Part shown: piece after piece, positions 25,229 to 33,506 of the stretch
How positions within the stretch are numbered: position 1 is the first letter of the stretch
Layout: every line of letters begins with the position of its first letter
Source: DATHWB01 sp040905965
GTDB lineage: Bacteria > Actinomycetota > Acidimicrobiia > Spongiisociales > ZC4RG35
NCBI GenBank assembly: GCA_040905965.1
Contig: JBBDQP010000098.1
Span: 13,494 to 77,493 of the forward strand
Direction of reading: 5' to 3'
Length of the DNA: 64,000 nt
The notes under the pieces: generated by a model
Database searches by the model: none
What the model saw: the letters and a program-made list of their open reading frames with translations, nothing else
What the model was told of the DNA's origin: nothing
Program-made: the position numbers and the translations under genes

Positions 25229-27841
25229 ATGGACTCGAATTCAATCCGACGAACTTTTCTCGAATACTTCGCCGAGCGCGGACACATCGTCCGGCCCTCG
25301 GCGTCGGTGATTCCGACCGACCCGACGCTTCTCCTCGTCAACGCAGGCATGGTTCCGTTCAAGCCCTACTTTCTGGGCGAAGAACCGGCTCCATATCCAC
25401 GGGCCGTGTCTGTCCAGAAGTCGATCCGCACGATCGACATCGACATCATCGGCACGACGGTCCGTCATATGTCGTTCTTCGAGATGATGGGCAACTTCTC
25501 ATTCGGTGACTACTTCAAGCCCGATGCCATGAAGTGGGCCCACAACCTCCTCACCGAAGGCTACGGACTCGACCCCGACCGCCTTTGGTACACCGCATAC
25601 GAGCACGACGACGAGGCGGCAGAGCTCTGGCATACCCACGTCGGAATTCCGCGTGAACGCATCCAGCGGGGAGGCAAGGACAACTTCTGGCAGATGGGCG
25701 TTCCCGGGCCGTGCGGGCCGTGCGCGGAGATCTTCTATGACCGGGGACCGGAGCACGGGCCCGACGGCGGACCGATCGGCGGGGGAGAAGAGCGTTTCAT
25801 CGAGATCTGGAATCTCGTGTTCATGCAGAACATCCAAGACCGCCCCTATCACGTCGTGGGCGACCTGCCTCGCAAGAACATCGACACGGGATTGGGCCTC
25901 GAGCGACTGGCGATGATCCTCCAGGACGTTCCGTCCGGATTCGACATCGACACGATGCGACCGGTTCGAGACGCGGCAGTCGCCTACACCGGTGTGGCCT
26001 ATGGCGCGGACCCCGTGACTGACGTTTCACTTCGGATCTTGTGCGATCACGGGCGCACGATGAGCGTCCTGATCGCCGACGGGGTGGTTCCCGCCAACGA
26101 TGGACGCGGGTACGTCCTGCGCCGCATCATCCGCCGGGCGGTGCGTCACGCCTGGCAGCTGGGAGGAGACGGGCTTGTGACGCCGACACTGGTCGAAGCG
26201 ACCGTCGCCGCTCTCGGCGACTGGTACAACGAGTTGGCGGACCGCAAGGATTTCATCGTCGAAGTGGTGTCGCGAGAGGAAGAACGGTTCCGGCGCACTC
26301 TCGAGTCGGGACATCAACTTCTCGACTCTGAGCTGGCAGGCGCAGGTGGCGAGCTTCCCGGCTCGGTGGCCTTCAAGCTCCACGACACGTTTGGATTTCC
26401 GATCGAACTCACGCGCGAGATCGCATCGGAGAGGGGCACCTCGGTCGACGAGGAGGGGTTCACCGCCGAGATGGAGGCACAGCGACAGCGCGCCAAGAAG
26501 AATTGGAAGGGTGGCGACGCGGCTGCGCTTGGAGAGTTCTACCGCTCGGTGATGGAGGACGCCGGTCCGACCGACTTCCTCGGTTACGAACTCGATGTTG
26601 CGTCCGGGCGGATCCTCGCCCTCGTCGTCGACGGGGAACAAGTCGAGTCGGTCGACGCCGGACGTGAGGTCGAAGTATTCCTCGACAGGACCCCGTTCTA
26701 CGCAGAGTCAGGGGGCCAGGTCGGTGACACTGGCTCGATCTCTACCGAGACAGGCACCGTGGACGTCTCCGACACCCAGCACGCAGTCCAGGGGTTCCAC
26801 GGGCACCGGGGGGTCGTCCGCACCGGGACGTTGCGGGTCGGCCAGGAGGCAGACCTGGTGATCGACAGCCCGCGGCGGGACCGGATCCGAAAGTCGCACA
26901 CCGGTACCCACGTGTTGCATTGGGCACTGAGAGAGGTGCTGGGTGACCACGCGTCCCAGGCCGGTTCGCTTGTCGAGGCCGGACGCCTTCGCTTCGACTT
27001 CAGCCACTTCGCCGGCTTGAGCCGTGAGGAGACGGACGAGGTCGAGTCGCTGGCGACCGGCAAGCTGATCGCGAACCCGCATGTGCACACGGAAGTGACC
27101 ACTCAAGACCATGCCAAGGAAATGGGCGCATTGGCGTTCTTCGGCGACAAGTACGGCGACACGGTGCGAGTCGTGAAGGTCGGCGAGTTCTCCGTCGAAT
27201 TCTGCGGCGGCACGCACACGTCCGCTGCCGGCGAGGTCGGTCCGCTCGTCATCCTCTCCGAATCGTCGATCGGATCGAACATCCGACGAATCGAGGCCCT
27301 CACCGGCGAAGCCGCCTACCACCACCTCGTCGACGTGCGCGGACACCTCGATCGGGCCGGCTCACTTCTCCGCGCTCCCGCATCCGAAGTACCCGATCGA
27401 ATTCGGGGGCTGCTCGACCGGGTGGACAGGCTCGAAGACGAAATGGAAGCGATACGTGGGCAGCGGCGCAGCGAACTCGCATCGGAGCTCAGCGGCGAAG
27501 CTGTGCCGGTCGGCGAGAGCCGGTCTGTCGTCGCTTCCGTCGGGGAGTTGTCGCCGGACCAGCTCAGGCAGTTGGCGATCGGAGTCAGGGATCGGCTCGG
27601 GTCTGGCGTCGTGGTTCTCGGGTCGACCTCGAATGGCAAGGGTGCGCTGGTCGCGGTCGTGACGGCCGATCTCGTCGAGACCGGCGTGTCCGCTTCTGAC
27701 CTTCTGGCGCCGGCGGCCCGGGCCCTCGGCGGCGGCGGTTCTCGAGATCCTGAACTCGCCCAGGCCGGTGGACCCCACGGGGATCAACTGGCGCGCGCGA
27801 TCGATATTGCCCGCGATGAGGTCGGCCGGGCATTGGTGTGA
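25229..27841 (+). CDS. alaS: Alanyl-tRNA synthetase
   Basis: This 870-residue class II synthetase charges tRNA-Ala. Its catalytic core begins MDSNSIRRTFLEYFAERGH. The editing domain carries HTGTHVLHWAL and CGGTHTS as zinc-binding signatures, and the C-Ala domain ends the protein. An in-frame GTG at 25208 would add 7 residues; ATG 25229 fits family N-termini and the promoter position. It overlaps ruvX by 4 nt. Confidence 0.97.
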   Translation: MDSNSIRRTFLEYFAERGHIVRPSASVIPTDPTLLLVNAGMVPFKPYFLGEEPAPYPRAVSVQKSIRTIDIDIIGTTVRHMSFFEMMGNFSFGDYFKPDAMKWAHNLLTEGYGLDPDRLWYTAYEHDDEAAELWHTHVGIPRERIQRGGKDNFWQMGVPGPCGPCAEIFYDRGPEHGPDGGPIGGGEERFIEIWNLVFMQNIQDRPYHVVGDLPRKNIDTGLGLERLAMILQDVPSGFDIDTMRPVRDAAVAYTGVAYGADPVTDVSLRILCDHGRTMSVLIADGVVPANDGRGYVLRRIIRRAVRHAWQLGGDGLVTPTLVEATVAALGDWYNELADRKDFIVEVVSREEERFRRTLESGHQLLDSELAGAGGELPGSVAFKLHDTFGFPIELTREIASERGTSVDEEGFTAEMEAQRQRAKKNWKGGDAAALGEFYRSVMEDAGPTDFLGYELDVASGRILALVVDGEQVESVDAGREVEVFLDRTPFYAESGGQVGDTGSISTETGTVDVSDTQHAVQGFHGHRGVVRTGTLRVGQEADLVIDSPRRDRIRKSHTGTHVLHWALREVLGDHASQAGSLVEAGRLRFDFSHFAGLSREETDEVESLATGKLIANPHVHTEVTTQDHAKEMGALAFFGDKYGDTVRVVKVGEFSVEFCGGTHTSAAGEVGPLVILSESSIGSNIRRIEALTGEAAYHHLVDVRGHLDRAGSLLRAPASEVPDRIRGLLDRVDRLEDEMEAIRGQRRSELASELSGEAVPVGESRSVVASVGELSPDQLRQLAIGVRDRLGSGVVVLGSTSNGKGALVAVVTADLVETGVSASDLLAPAARALGGGGSRDPELAQAGGPHGDQLARAIDIARDEVGRALV

Positions 27842-28266
27842 GAGAGGGCCGCGTCCTCGCATTCGATCCGGGTTCGACGCGGATCGGAGTGGCGGTGAGC
27901 GACCCGCTTCGTATCGTGGCCAGTCCTCTCACGGTGGTGTCGGTCGAGGACTTCGAGGGCCGGATCCCAGCGCTCATCTCCGAGTACCGACCGACCACCC
28001 TCGTGGTCGGTCTTCCCGTGAGCCTCTCCGGCAGAGAGAACGCAGCGGCCGTTCGAGCTCGGGCTTTTGGCGCCCGCTTGGCCGAGCTCACCGGGCTGCC
28101 GGTGGAGTTCGTGGACGAGCGATTCACGACGGCCACGGCGGAGTCGGCGATGCTGGAGGGAGGGGTCAAACGGCGAGATAGGCGGAGCAACGTCGATAAA
28201 GTCGCGGCAGCCGTGATTCTGCGGCACTTCCTCGACCGCCCTCCGCAACCCGACCGCGACCGATGA
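27838..28266 (+). CDS. ruvX: Putative Holliday junction resolvase/pre-16S rRNA nuclease RuvX (YqgF)
   Basis: This 142-residue RNase H-fold protein shows the catalytic first Asp in VLAFDPGSTRIGVAVSD, the acidic residue in VEFVDERFTT and the C-terminal VDKVAAAVIL. The family acts in 5' maturation of 16S rRNA in E. coli and resolves junctions in mycobacteria. GTG 27838 overlaps the alaS stop. The order alaS-ruvX-mltG is conserved across Actinobacteria. Confidence 0.93.
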   Translation: MREGRVLAFDPGSTRIGVAVSDPLRIVASPLTVVSVEDFEGRIPALISEYRPTTLVVGLPVSLSGRENAAAVRARAFGARLAELTGLPVEFVDERFTTATAESAMLEGGVKRRDRRSNVDKVAAAVILRHFLDRPPQPDRDR

Positions 28267-28273
28267 GAGAGAG

Positions 28274-29371
28274 ATGACCCAGTCGCCCATCCCGCCAGCG
28301 CCTTCGATGTGGCGCCTCGCGCGCCCCGTCCTGATCGTGGCTGTCGTCGTACTCGCTGGCTATGGGTTGGTGTCGGTGGCATCGTCACTCGGCGCCCGGG
28401 TCGGCGGCGGGATCACTGCGAGCGAGGATGAGGAGTTCGCGGAGATCGAACCCGGTCGCAGGGTCGAGGTCGTCATCCCGGCTGGCTCGAGCGCGGAGGC
28501 CATCGGGGAGATTCTTCGTGACGCAGGTCTCGTGCGGTCGGCTTCACAGTTCGAGACCGCGGTGCGGGCGGCGGGGGTCGACGCCAATCTCCAATCGGGA
28601 ACCTACGAGCTCATCACCGGTTCGACGCTGCAGGAGATCATCGACGAGTTGCGCGCCGGCCCGAGGATCGTCGTGTTCGACGTGACGATCAGGGAGGGTC
28701 TGCGAGTCACCGAGATCATCGATGTATTGGCGGAGGCCTCGGGGCTCGACAGGGAGGCGTTCGTCGCGGCGCTCCGATCCGGGCTTGTCGACACGGATCT
28801 CGTCGAACTGCCTGAGTCCCCGACTCTCGCTGATTGGGAGGGCCTGTTGTTTCCGGACACCTACCGCTTCAGCGAGGAGGCGACTCCGGCTGACATGCTG
28901 GGCAGGCTTGCAAACACGATGGAAGCGCGGATGGACGCCGTCGACTGGAGCGAACTGGAGGCCGCCGGCTTTACTCGGTACGAAGGCATCATCCTCGCTT
29001 CGCTCATCGAGAGCGAGGTGCGGGTGGCAGAAGAACGCCCCATCGTCTCGTCGGTGATGCGCAACCGTCTCGCCGACGGGGCCCGCCTCGACATCGATGC
29101 AACGGTGCTGTACGCAATGGGTACTCGCGATCCTGCCGCCATCGACGTGGGATTCGAGTCCCCGTACAACACCCGCCTCGTCGCCGGCCTTCCACCAGGT
29201 CCGATCTCGGCGCCTGGACTCTCGGCATTGCAGGCGGCTGCGAAGCCGGCCGACACCGAGTTTCGCTATTACGTCCTGGCAGACGAGGACGGATCGCATG
29301 TGTTTGCGGTCACGCTCGAAGAGCACAACGCCAACGTGGCTGCGTCGCGCGAGGCCGGGGTCATCCCCTGA
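28274..29371 (+). CDS. mltG: Endolytic murein transglycosylase MltG
   Basis: This 365-residue protein has one N-terminal TM (about 14-36) and an extracellular YceG/MltG domain. The catalytic glutamate is in ASLIESEVRV near residue 240, followed by the VSSVMRNRL and FESPYNT motifs. MltG cuts nascent glycan strands and sets their length. It starts 7 nt after ruvX behind GAGAGAG. Confidence 0.94.
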   Translation: MTQSPIPPAPSMWRLARPVLIVAVVVLAGYGLVSVASSLGARVGGGITASEDEEFAEIEPGRRVEVVIPAGSSAEAIGEILRDAGLVRSASQFETAVRAAGVDANLQSGTYELITGSTLQEIIDELRAGPRIVVFDVTIREGLRVTEIIDVLAEASGLDREAFVAALRSGLVDTDLVELPESPTLADWEGLLFPDTYRFSEEATPADMLGRLANTMEARMDAVDWSELEAAGFTRYEGIILASLIESEVRVAEERPIVSSVMRNRLADGARLDIDATVLYAMGTRDPAAIDVGFESPYNTRLVAGLPPGPISAPGLSALQAAAKPADTEFRYYVLADEDGSHVFAVTLEEHNANVAASREAGVIP

Positions 29372-29385
29372 CCTTCGGCAGTGTC

Positions 29386-29391
29386 TAGCGT
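29386..29391 (+). promoter_or_regulatory. -10 element for the prepilin peptidase gene
   Basis: TAGCGT ends 9 nt before ATG 29401 with no ribosome site between, so the mRNA may be leaderless. Confidence 0.4.
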
Positions 29392-29400
29392 CGGGCGTGT

Positions 29401-30138
29401 ATGAATCCGCTGATCCCGACTCTTCTTTTCGCTCTCGGATTTCTCGTTGGTCCGAGCCTCCATCACCTGGGGGTCCGCGCCGGGCTTCGGCGTCCCTTCG
29501 ACGGCATCGCACCGCGGTGCGAGACGTGCGAGATCCCACGGGTCCCCCTCGCTCGATCCTGTCGCCACGGACATCCGGTTCGACGACGAGAGCCGGGGAT
29601 CTGGCTGGCCTCAGGTGGCCTGTTCGTCGCCGCCGGCATCGCCACCTCGGGCGAGTGGCTGCTGCTTCCCGCCTACCTGCTGGTGGCTGCGGTGTCGATC
29701 GTCCTCCTGATCACGGATATCGACCACAAGTTGATCCCCAATCGGGTGCTGTACCCGGCGACCGTCGTCACTGGCGCACTCCTGGTGCTTGGCGCGTTCG
29801 CCGAGTCGCGTACGGATCGGCTCTTGCCCGCACTCGTCGGTGGGGCCGGCTATTTCGCGGCACTCTTCTTGGTGTACCTCGTGGCACGCGGTGGTTTCGG
29901 ATTCGGAGACGTGAAACTCGCCTTCCTCCTGGGTGCCGTCACGGCGTTCCAGTCACAGCGGACGGTGCTGCTCGCCGTGTTCTTCACCGGCATCATCGGA
30001 GGGATTCCTGCCATCGTCCTCCTCGTGTCGCGCAGGGCGAAGGGTTCGGACGAGATGCCGTACGGACCGCCGATGCTGGCAGGCGCGTGGGCAGCGTTGG
30101 TCTTCGGCGACGCGTTCGGCCGGATGATCGTCGGATGA
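29401..30138 (+). CDS. Prepilin peptidase (type IV leader peptidase, A24 family)
   Basis: This 245-residue polytopic membrane protease has the two catalytic aspartates in TDIDHKLIPN and GFGDVKLA. The N-terminal cytoplasmic domain keeps one CxxC (CETC), with a second half-pair altered to CRHGH. About seven TMs are visible. Such enzymes process type IV pilins or pseudopilins; no pilin gene lies nearby. It occupies the slot between mltG and aroC as in several Actinobacteria. Confidence 0.88.
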   Translation: MNPLIPTLLFALGFLVGPSLHHLGVRAGLRRPFDGIAPRCETCEIPRVPLARSCRHGHPVRRREPGIWLASGGLFVAAGIATSGEWLLLPAYLLVAAVSIVLLITDIDHKLIPNRVLYPATVVTGALLVLGAFAESRTDRLLPALVGGAGYFAALFLVYLVARGGFGFGDVKLAFLLGAVTAFQSQRTVLLAVFFTGIIGGIPAIVLLVSRRAKGSDEMPYGPPMLAGAWAALVFGDAFGRMIVG

Positions 30139-30149
30139 CCCGGAGCCGT

Positions 30150-30155
30150 TAGCCT
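30150..30155 (+). promoter_or_regulatory. -10 element for aroC-aroB
   Basis: TAGCCT ends 8 nt before ATG 30164; leaderless arrangement with no Shine-Dalgarno. Confidence 0.45.
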
Positions 30156-30163
30156 CCTGGCGC

Positions 30164-31318
30164 ATGCTTCGATTTCTCACCGCCGGCGAGTCGCACGGGC
30201 CTGCGCTCGTGGCCGTCGTCGAAGGGTTGCCGGCCGGACTTCCGGTGCTGATCGAGGACATCGGGAGCGAACTGGCCCGCCGTCGGCTGGGTTTCGGGCG
30301 GGGCGGACGGATGAAGATCGAGAAGGACGAACTGGAGATCCTCGCCGGTGTCCGGCATGGTCGGACACTGGGATCCCCGGTGGCGATCGTGATCCGCAAC
30401 ACCGAATACGAAGAGAAATGGGCCGAGGAGATGAGCCCCCATCCCGGGGAGCCGAAGAAGCAACTGACGGCCCCCCGGCCCGGTCATGCCGATCTCGTCG
30501 GGATGATGAAGTACGACACCCATGACGCCCGAGACATCCTCGAACGGGCATCGGCTCGGGAAACCGCCGCCCGCACTGTGGTCGGCTACCTCGCAAAGAC
30601 ACTGCTCGCATCGATCGACGTGGCCGTGTTCAGTCATGTCGTCGCGATCGGGACCGTGTCCGCTCCGACGGATCGGTTGCCCCAGCCGACCGACCTCCCA
30701 CGCATCGACGAGTCGCCTGTACGAGTGTTCGACGCAACGGCCGAACAGGCGATGATCGCCGAGATCGAGGCTGCTCGGGCGGACCGCGACACGCTGGGCG
30801 GCGTGGTCGAAGTCCTCGCGTATGGGCTGCCTCCCGGTGTGGGGAGTCATGTGCATTGGGATCGAAAGCTCGACGGTCGCCTGGCCGAGGCTCTGATGTC
30901 GATCCAGGCGATCAAGGGTGTAGAAGTCGGGGACGGTTTCACGACTGCGACACGCCGGGGTTCCGACGCCCACGACGAGTTGCATGTGTCCGATGCCGGT
31001 CCCGTCAGACACACCAATCGGGCGGGCGGAACGGAGGGGGGGATGTCCAACGGCGATCCTCTCAGAGTGCGGGCGGCGATGAAGCCCATCTCGACCGTCC
31101 CTCGCTCCCTGCAGACTGTCGATGTCGTGACGAAGGAGGCGAAGACGGCGTTCTACGAGCGGTCCGACGTCGTCGCCGTCCCCGCCGCCGGCGTGGTCGC
31201 CGAACAGATGATGGCGATCGTCCTCGCCCAAGAGATCCAGCGCCAGTTTGGCGGAGACACGGTGGAGGACTTTCGCGGCGCCGTTTCGGCGTATCGGACT
31301 CGACTCGAATCCTTCTAG
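30164..31318 (+). CDS. aroC: Chorismate synthase
   Basis: This 384-residue FMN-dependent enzyme makes chorismate from EPSP. It begins MLRFLTAGESHGPAL and carries the GRGGRMKIE and TEGGMSNGDPL family motifs. The last base of its TAG is the first base of the aroB GTG. In mycobacteria aroK lies between aroC and aroB; it is absent here. Confidence 0.97.
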   Translation: MLRFLTAGESHGPALVAVVEGLPAGLPVLIEDIGSELARRRLGFGRGGRMKIEKDELEILAGVRHGRTLGSPVAIVIRNTEYEEKWAEEMSPHPGEPKKQLTAPRPGHADLVGMMKYDTHDARDILERASARETAARTVVGYLAKTLLASIDVAVFSHVVAIGTVSAPTDRLPQPTDLPRIDESPVRVFDATAEQAMIAEIEAARADRDTLGGVVEVLAYGLPPGVGSHVHWDRKLDGRLAEALMSIQAIKGVEVGDGFTTATRRGSDAHDELHVSDAGPVRHTNRAGGTEGGMSNGDPLRVRAAMKPISTVPRSLQTVDVVTKEAKTAFYERSDVVAVPAAGVVAEQMMAIVLAQEIQRQFGGDTVEDFRGAVSAYRTRLESF

Positions 31319-32334
31319 TGGACGCCATCAAGATCGCCGAAACCTCAGAGGTCGTCTTCGGCCCCTTGCAGGACGTGCTTCCTGAGCGCGCCGGGAGGGA
31401 GGCGGCGGCATTCGTCACCCAGCCCGGAGCCGCGTCCGATGTCACCGCGAAACTGCTCAGCGGTGCGGGCAACATCCGCACGCTGGTTCACGTCATCGCG
31501 GATCGCGAGGAAGCCAAGGAACTCGAGTCCGTGGGCCGAATCTACGACGCTCTTGCCGACTTCAACCTGGGCCGTCACGACACGCTCGTCGGCGTGGGCG
31601 GCGGGGCTGCGACGGACGTCGCCGGATTCGTTGCTGCCACGTGGCTGCGCGGGGTGGAGTCAGTTCTCGTGCCGACAACGCTCCTTGCGGCGGTTGATGC
31701 CGCGATTGGCGGCAAGACCGGAATCAACCGGCGCGGCAAGAACCTCGTCGGAGCCTTCTGGCTGCCCACCCGCGTGTGCATCGACCTCGACCTGCTGGCA
31801 CAACTCCCGGAGTCCCTTCTGCGCGAAGGCGCCGCCGAGACGCTCAAGGCGGGGCTTCTCGCAGATCCGGCGATTGTCACCGAGTATGAACGATCGGGGC
31901 TTGGCGCCGACCTGCACGTCGTGGTCCCTCGTGCCGTTGCAGTCAAGGCTGATGTGGTGAACGAAGACCTGACCGAACAGGGTCGGCGGGCAATCCTCAA
32001 CTTTGGACACACGATCGGGCATGCAGTCGAGGTGTTGGCGCCTATGGCCCACGGTCATGCGGTCGGCGTGGGGATGGTGGCAGCAGCAGTGCTCTCCCAC
32101 GCCCGCTACGGCTTTGACCACCGATGGCTGACCGCGCTCATCTTCGAGCTCGGACTGCCTGTGGCGGCGTCCGGGGTGTCACTTCGGGCGGCTCTCGATC
32201 TCGTCCAACGCGACAAGAAGCGCACCTCGGATGGTGTGCGGATGGTGCTGCTTCGCTCCGTCGGAGACCCGGTCGTCGAGTCCGTGACGACCGAAGAACT
32301 CGAGATTGCGATGCGAGCTGTCGGACTTTCCTGA
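31318..32334 (+). CDS. aroB: 3-dehydroquinate synthase
   Basis: This 338-residue enzyme cyclises DAHP to 3-dehydroquinate using NAD and a divalent metal. The NAD loop GVGGGAATDVAGFVA and metal-binding NFGHTIGHAVE are clear. GTG 31318 overlaps the aroC stop; earlier in-frame starts lie inside aroC in a different frame and are rejected. It is followed by a 103-nt interval that contains a perfect inverted repeat before efp. Confidence 0.95.
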   Translation: MDAIKIAETSEVVFGPLQDVLPERAGREAAAFVTQPGAASDVTAKLLSGAGNIRTLVHVIADREEAKELESVGRIYDALADFNLGRHDTLVGVGGGAATDVAGFVAATWLRGVESVLVPTTLLAAVDAAIGGKTGINRRGKNLVGAFWLPTRVCIDLDLLAQLPESLLREGAAETLKAGLLADPAIVTEYERSGLGADLHVVVPRAVAVKADVVNEDLTEQGRRAILNFGHTIGHAVEVLAPMAHGHAVGVGMVAAAVLSHARYGFDHRWLTALIFELGLPVAASGVSLRAALDLVQRDKKRTSDGVRMVLLRSVGDPVVESVTTEELEIAMRAVGLS

Positions 32335-32339
32335 GGAGT

Positions 32340-32366
32340 GACTCCGGCAGGTACCATGCCGGAGTC
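32340..32366 (+). promoter_or_regulatory. Perfect 10-bp inverted repeat enclosing a -10-like hexamer, upstream of efp
   Basis: The left arm GACTCCGGCA (32340-32349) pairs perfectly with TGCCGGAGTC (32357-32366) across a 7-nt spacer. TACCAT (32352-32357) lies in the spacer, where a -10 box would be. No T-run follows, so it is not a standard terminator. It may be an operator or an RNA hairpin. Confidence 0.5.
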
Positions 32367-32437
32367 GACACCACCTCGTTTGGCATGCCAGGTGCACGAA
32401 CACGTGAGCGATGCCCGCCCCGACATCCGGATGGATC

Positions 32438-32995
32438 ATGATCTCGACGAACGACGTACGCCCAGGAATGGCCCTCGACCTGCCCGATGGTCTCTTCTCC
32501 ATCGTCCATTACGAACACGTCAAGCCCGGCAAGGGCAGGGCGTTCGTGCGGATGAAGCTGAAGAACGTCGAGACGGGGCAGGTCCTCGATCGCACGTTCC
32601 GGGCGGACGAGGACGTCCCACAGGCGTTCATCGACCGGCGCGACCACCAGTTCCTGTACTCCGACGATCTCGGGTATCACTTCATGAACCTGGAGGACTA
32701 TTCGCAGTTCGCACTCACCGCCACCGATGTTGGCGACGCGGCCGACTTCCTTCTGGAAGGGATGACTGTCGTGCTGGCGATGTACCAAGGGAATCCGATC
32801 GGCGTGGAACTTCCCACCGCTGTCGAACTCGAGGTGACGTATGCCGAGCCCGCGGTGAAGGGCAACACCGTCTCGGGTGCCACCAAGCTCGTCAAGGTGC
32901 AGACCGGGATCGACGTCCAGGTGCCTCTCTTCGTCGAGCAAGGCGACCGCATCAAAGTGGACACCCGGTCGGGCGAGTATCTGACGCGCGTGTGA
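32438..32995 (+). CDS. efp: Translation elongation factor P
   Basis: This 185-residue three-domain protein relieves ribosome stalling at polyproline. It begins MISTNDVRPGM; the tip loop reads KPGKGRAF with K32 at the position that contacts the P-site tRNA. The C-terminal OB signature ends GEYLTRV. ATG 32438 matches the family; an upstream ATG at 32411 adds 9 unaligned residues. The predicted 5' UTR of about 70 nt carries the inverted repeat at 32340-32366. GTGA overlap with nusB. Confidence 0.96.
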   Translation: MISTNDVRPGMALDLPDGLFSIVHYEHVKPGKGRAFVRMKLKNVETGQVLDRTFRADEDVPQAFIDRRDHQFLYSDDLGYHFMNLEDYSQFALTATDVGDAADFLLEGMTVVLAMYQGNPIGVELPTAVELEVTYAEPAVKGNTVSGATKLVKVQTGIDVQVPLFVEQGDRIKVDTRSGEYLTRV

Positions 32996-33357
32996 CCGAA
33001 CCTCGCGAACGCGCCGTTCAGGAACTGTACGAGGCCGACCAGGTCGATTCTTGGGAGGCTCCCTCCGACCTCCAGGGTCGAGCTTTGCGGCTCACCCAAG
33101 GTGTCCTCGAACATCGAGACCAACTGGACGAGGCCATCGCCGCGGCCGCCGATCGGTGGACGGTGGATCGCATGCCGGTGGTCGACCGGGCGGTGCTCCG
33201 CTTGGCGCTCTATGAACTCAGGTTCTGTCCTGATGTGCCGACCGCAGTCGTGCTCAACGAGGCCGTCCGCATCGTCAAGGCGTTCTCGACCGAGCACTCC
33301 GGTCGCTTCGTCAATGGCGTCCTGGCAGCCCTCGCCAGGGCTGAGCGACCCGAGTGA
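32992..33357 (+). CDS. nusB: Transcription antitermination factor NusB
   Basis: This 121-residue all-helical protein pairs with NusE on boxA RNA to antiterminate rRNA transcription. RERAVQELYEAD and the C-terminal FVNGVLAALAR are family features. The GTG at 32992 overlaps the efp stop, the usual efp-nusB coupling. A boxA-like site lies in the rRNA leader at the right end of this window. Confidence 0.93.
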   Translation: MTEPRERAVQELYEADQVDSWEAPSDLQGRALRLTQGVLEHRDQLDEAIAAAADRWTVDRMPVVDRAVLRLALYELRFCPDVPTAVVLNEAVRIVKAFSTEHSGRFVNGVLAALARAERPE

Positions 33358-33409
33358 GCGGACGCGCCGCTCACTGAAGGGGCCCGCCCAGGGGTGGTCG
33401 ATGCCGGGC

Positions 33410-33415
33410 TAGAGT
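33410..33415 (+). promoter_or_regulatory. -10 element of the pyrimidine operon
   Basis: TAGAGT lies 53 nt after nusB. Transcription starting about 7 nt downstream (near 33422) would give a leader of roughly 43 nt to the first GTG, with the PyrR hairpin at its 5' end. No strong -35 box is seen. Confidence 0.5.
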
Positions 33416-33433
33416 CGCCGCAGACCTTTAAAG

Positions 33434-33451
33434 CCGGTCCTGTGAGGCCGG
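33434..33451 (+). promoter_or_regulatory. PyrR-binding RNA hairpin
   Basis: CCGG (33434-33437) pairs with CCGG (33448-33451). The upper stem is U38-G47 and C39-G46, closing a CUGUGA hexaloop. The core GGTCCTGTGAGGCC fits the known PyrR consensus ARUCCNGNGAGGYU except for one first-position purine change. The hairpin abuts the Shine-Dalgarno AAGGAG (33453-33458), so bound PyrR could block ribosome entry. There is no terminator/antiterminator pair, which fits translational repression as proposed for mycobacteria. Confidence 0.75.
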
Positions 33452-33464
33452 GAAGGAGACGTTG

Positions 33465-33506
33465 GTGTCGCTCAGCTCGCCGCGGGGTGCGAAATGCCCC
33501 GTGTAA
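33465..33506 (+). CDS. Candidate 13-residue leader peptide of the pyr operon
   Basis: A GTG at 33465 lies 6 nt after the strong AAGGAG that adjoins the PyrR hairpin. It opens MSLSSPRGAKCPV and stops at TAA 33504-33506. The stop overlaps an in-frame pyrR ATG (TAATG, 33506). The best ribosome site in the leader thus serves this short ORF, not pyrR directly; translation could pass to pyrR by reinitiation. No homology is expected for so short a peptide. Confidence 0.5.
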   Translation: MSLSSPRGAKCPV

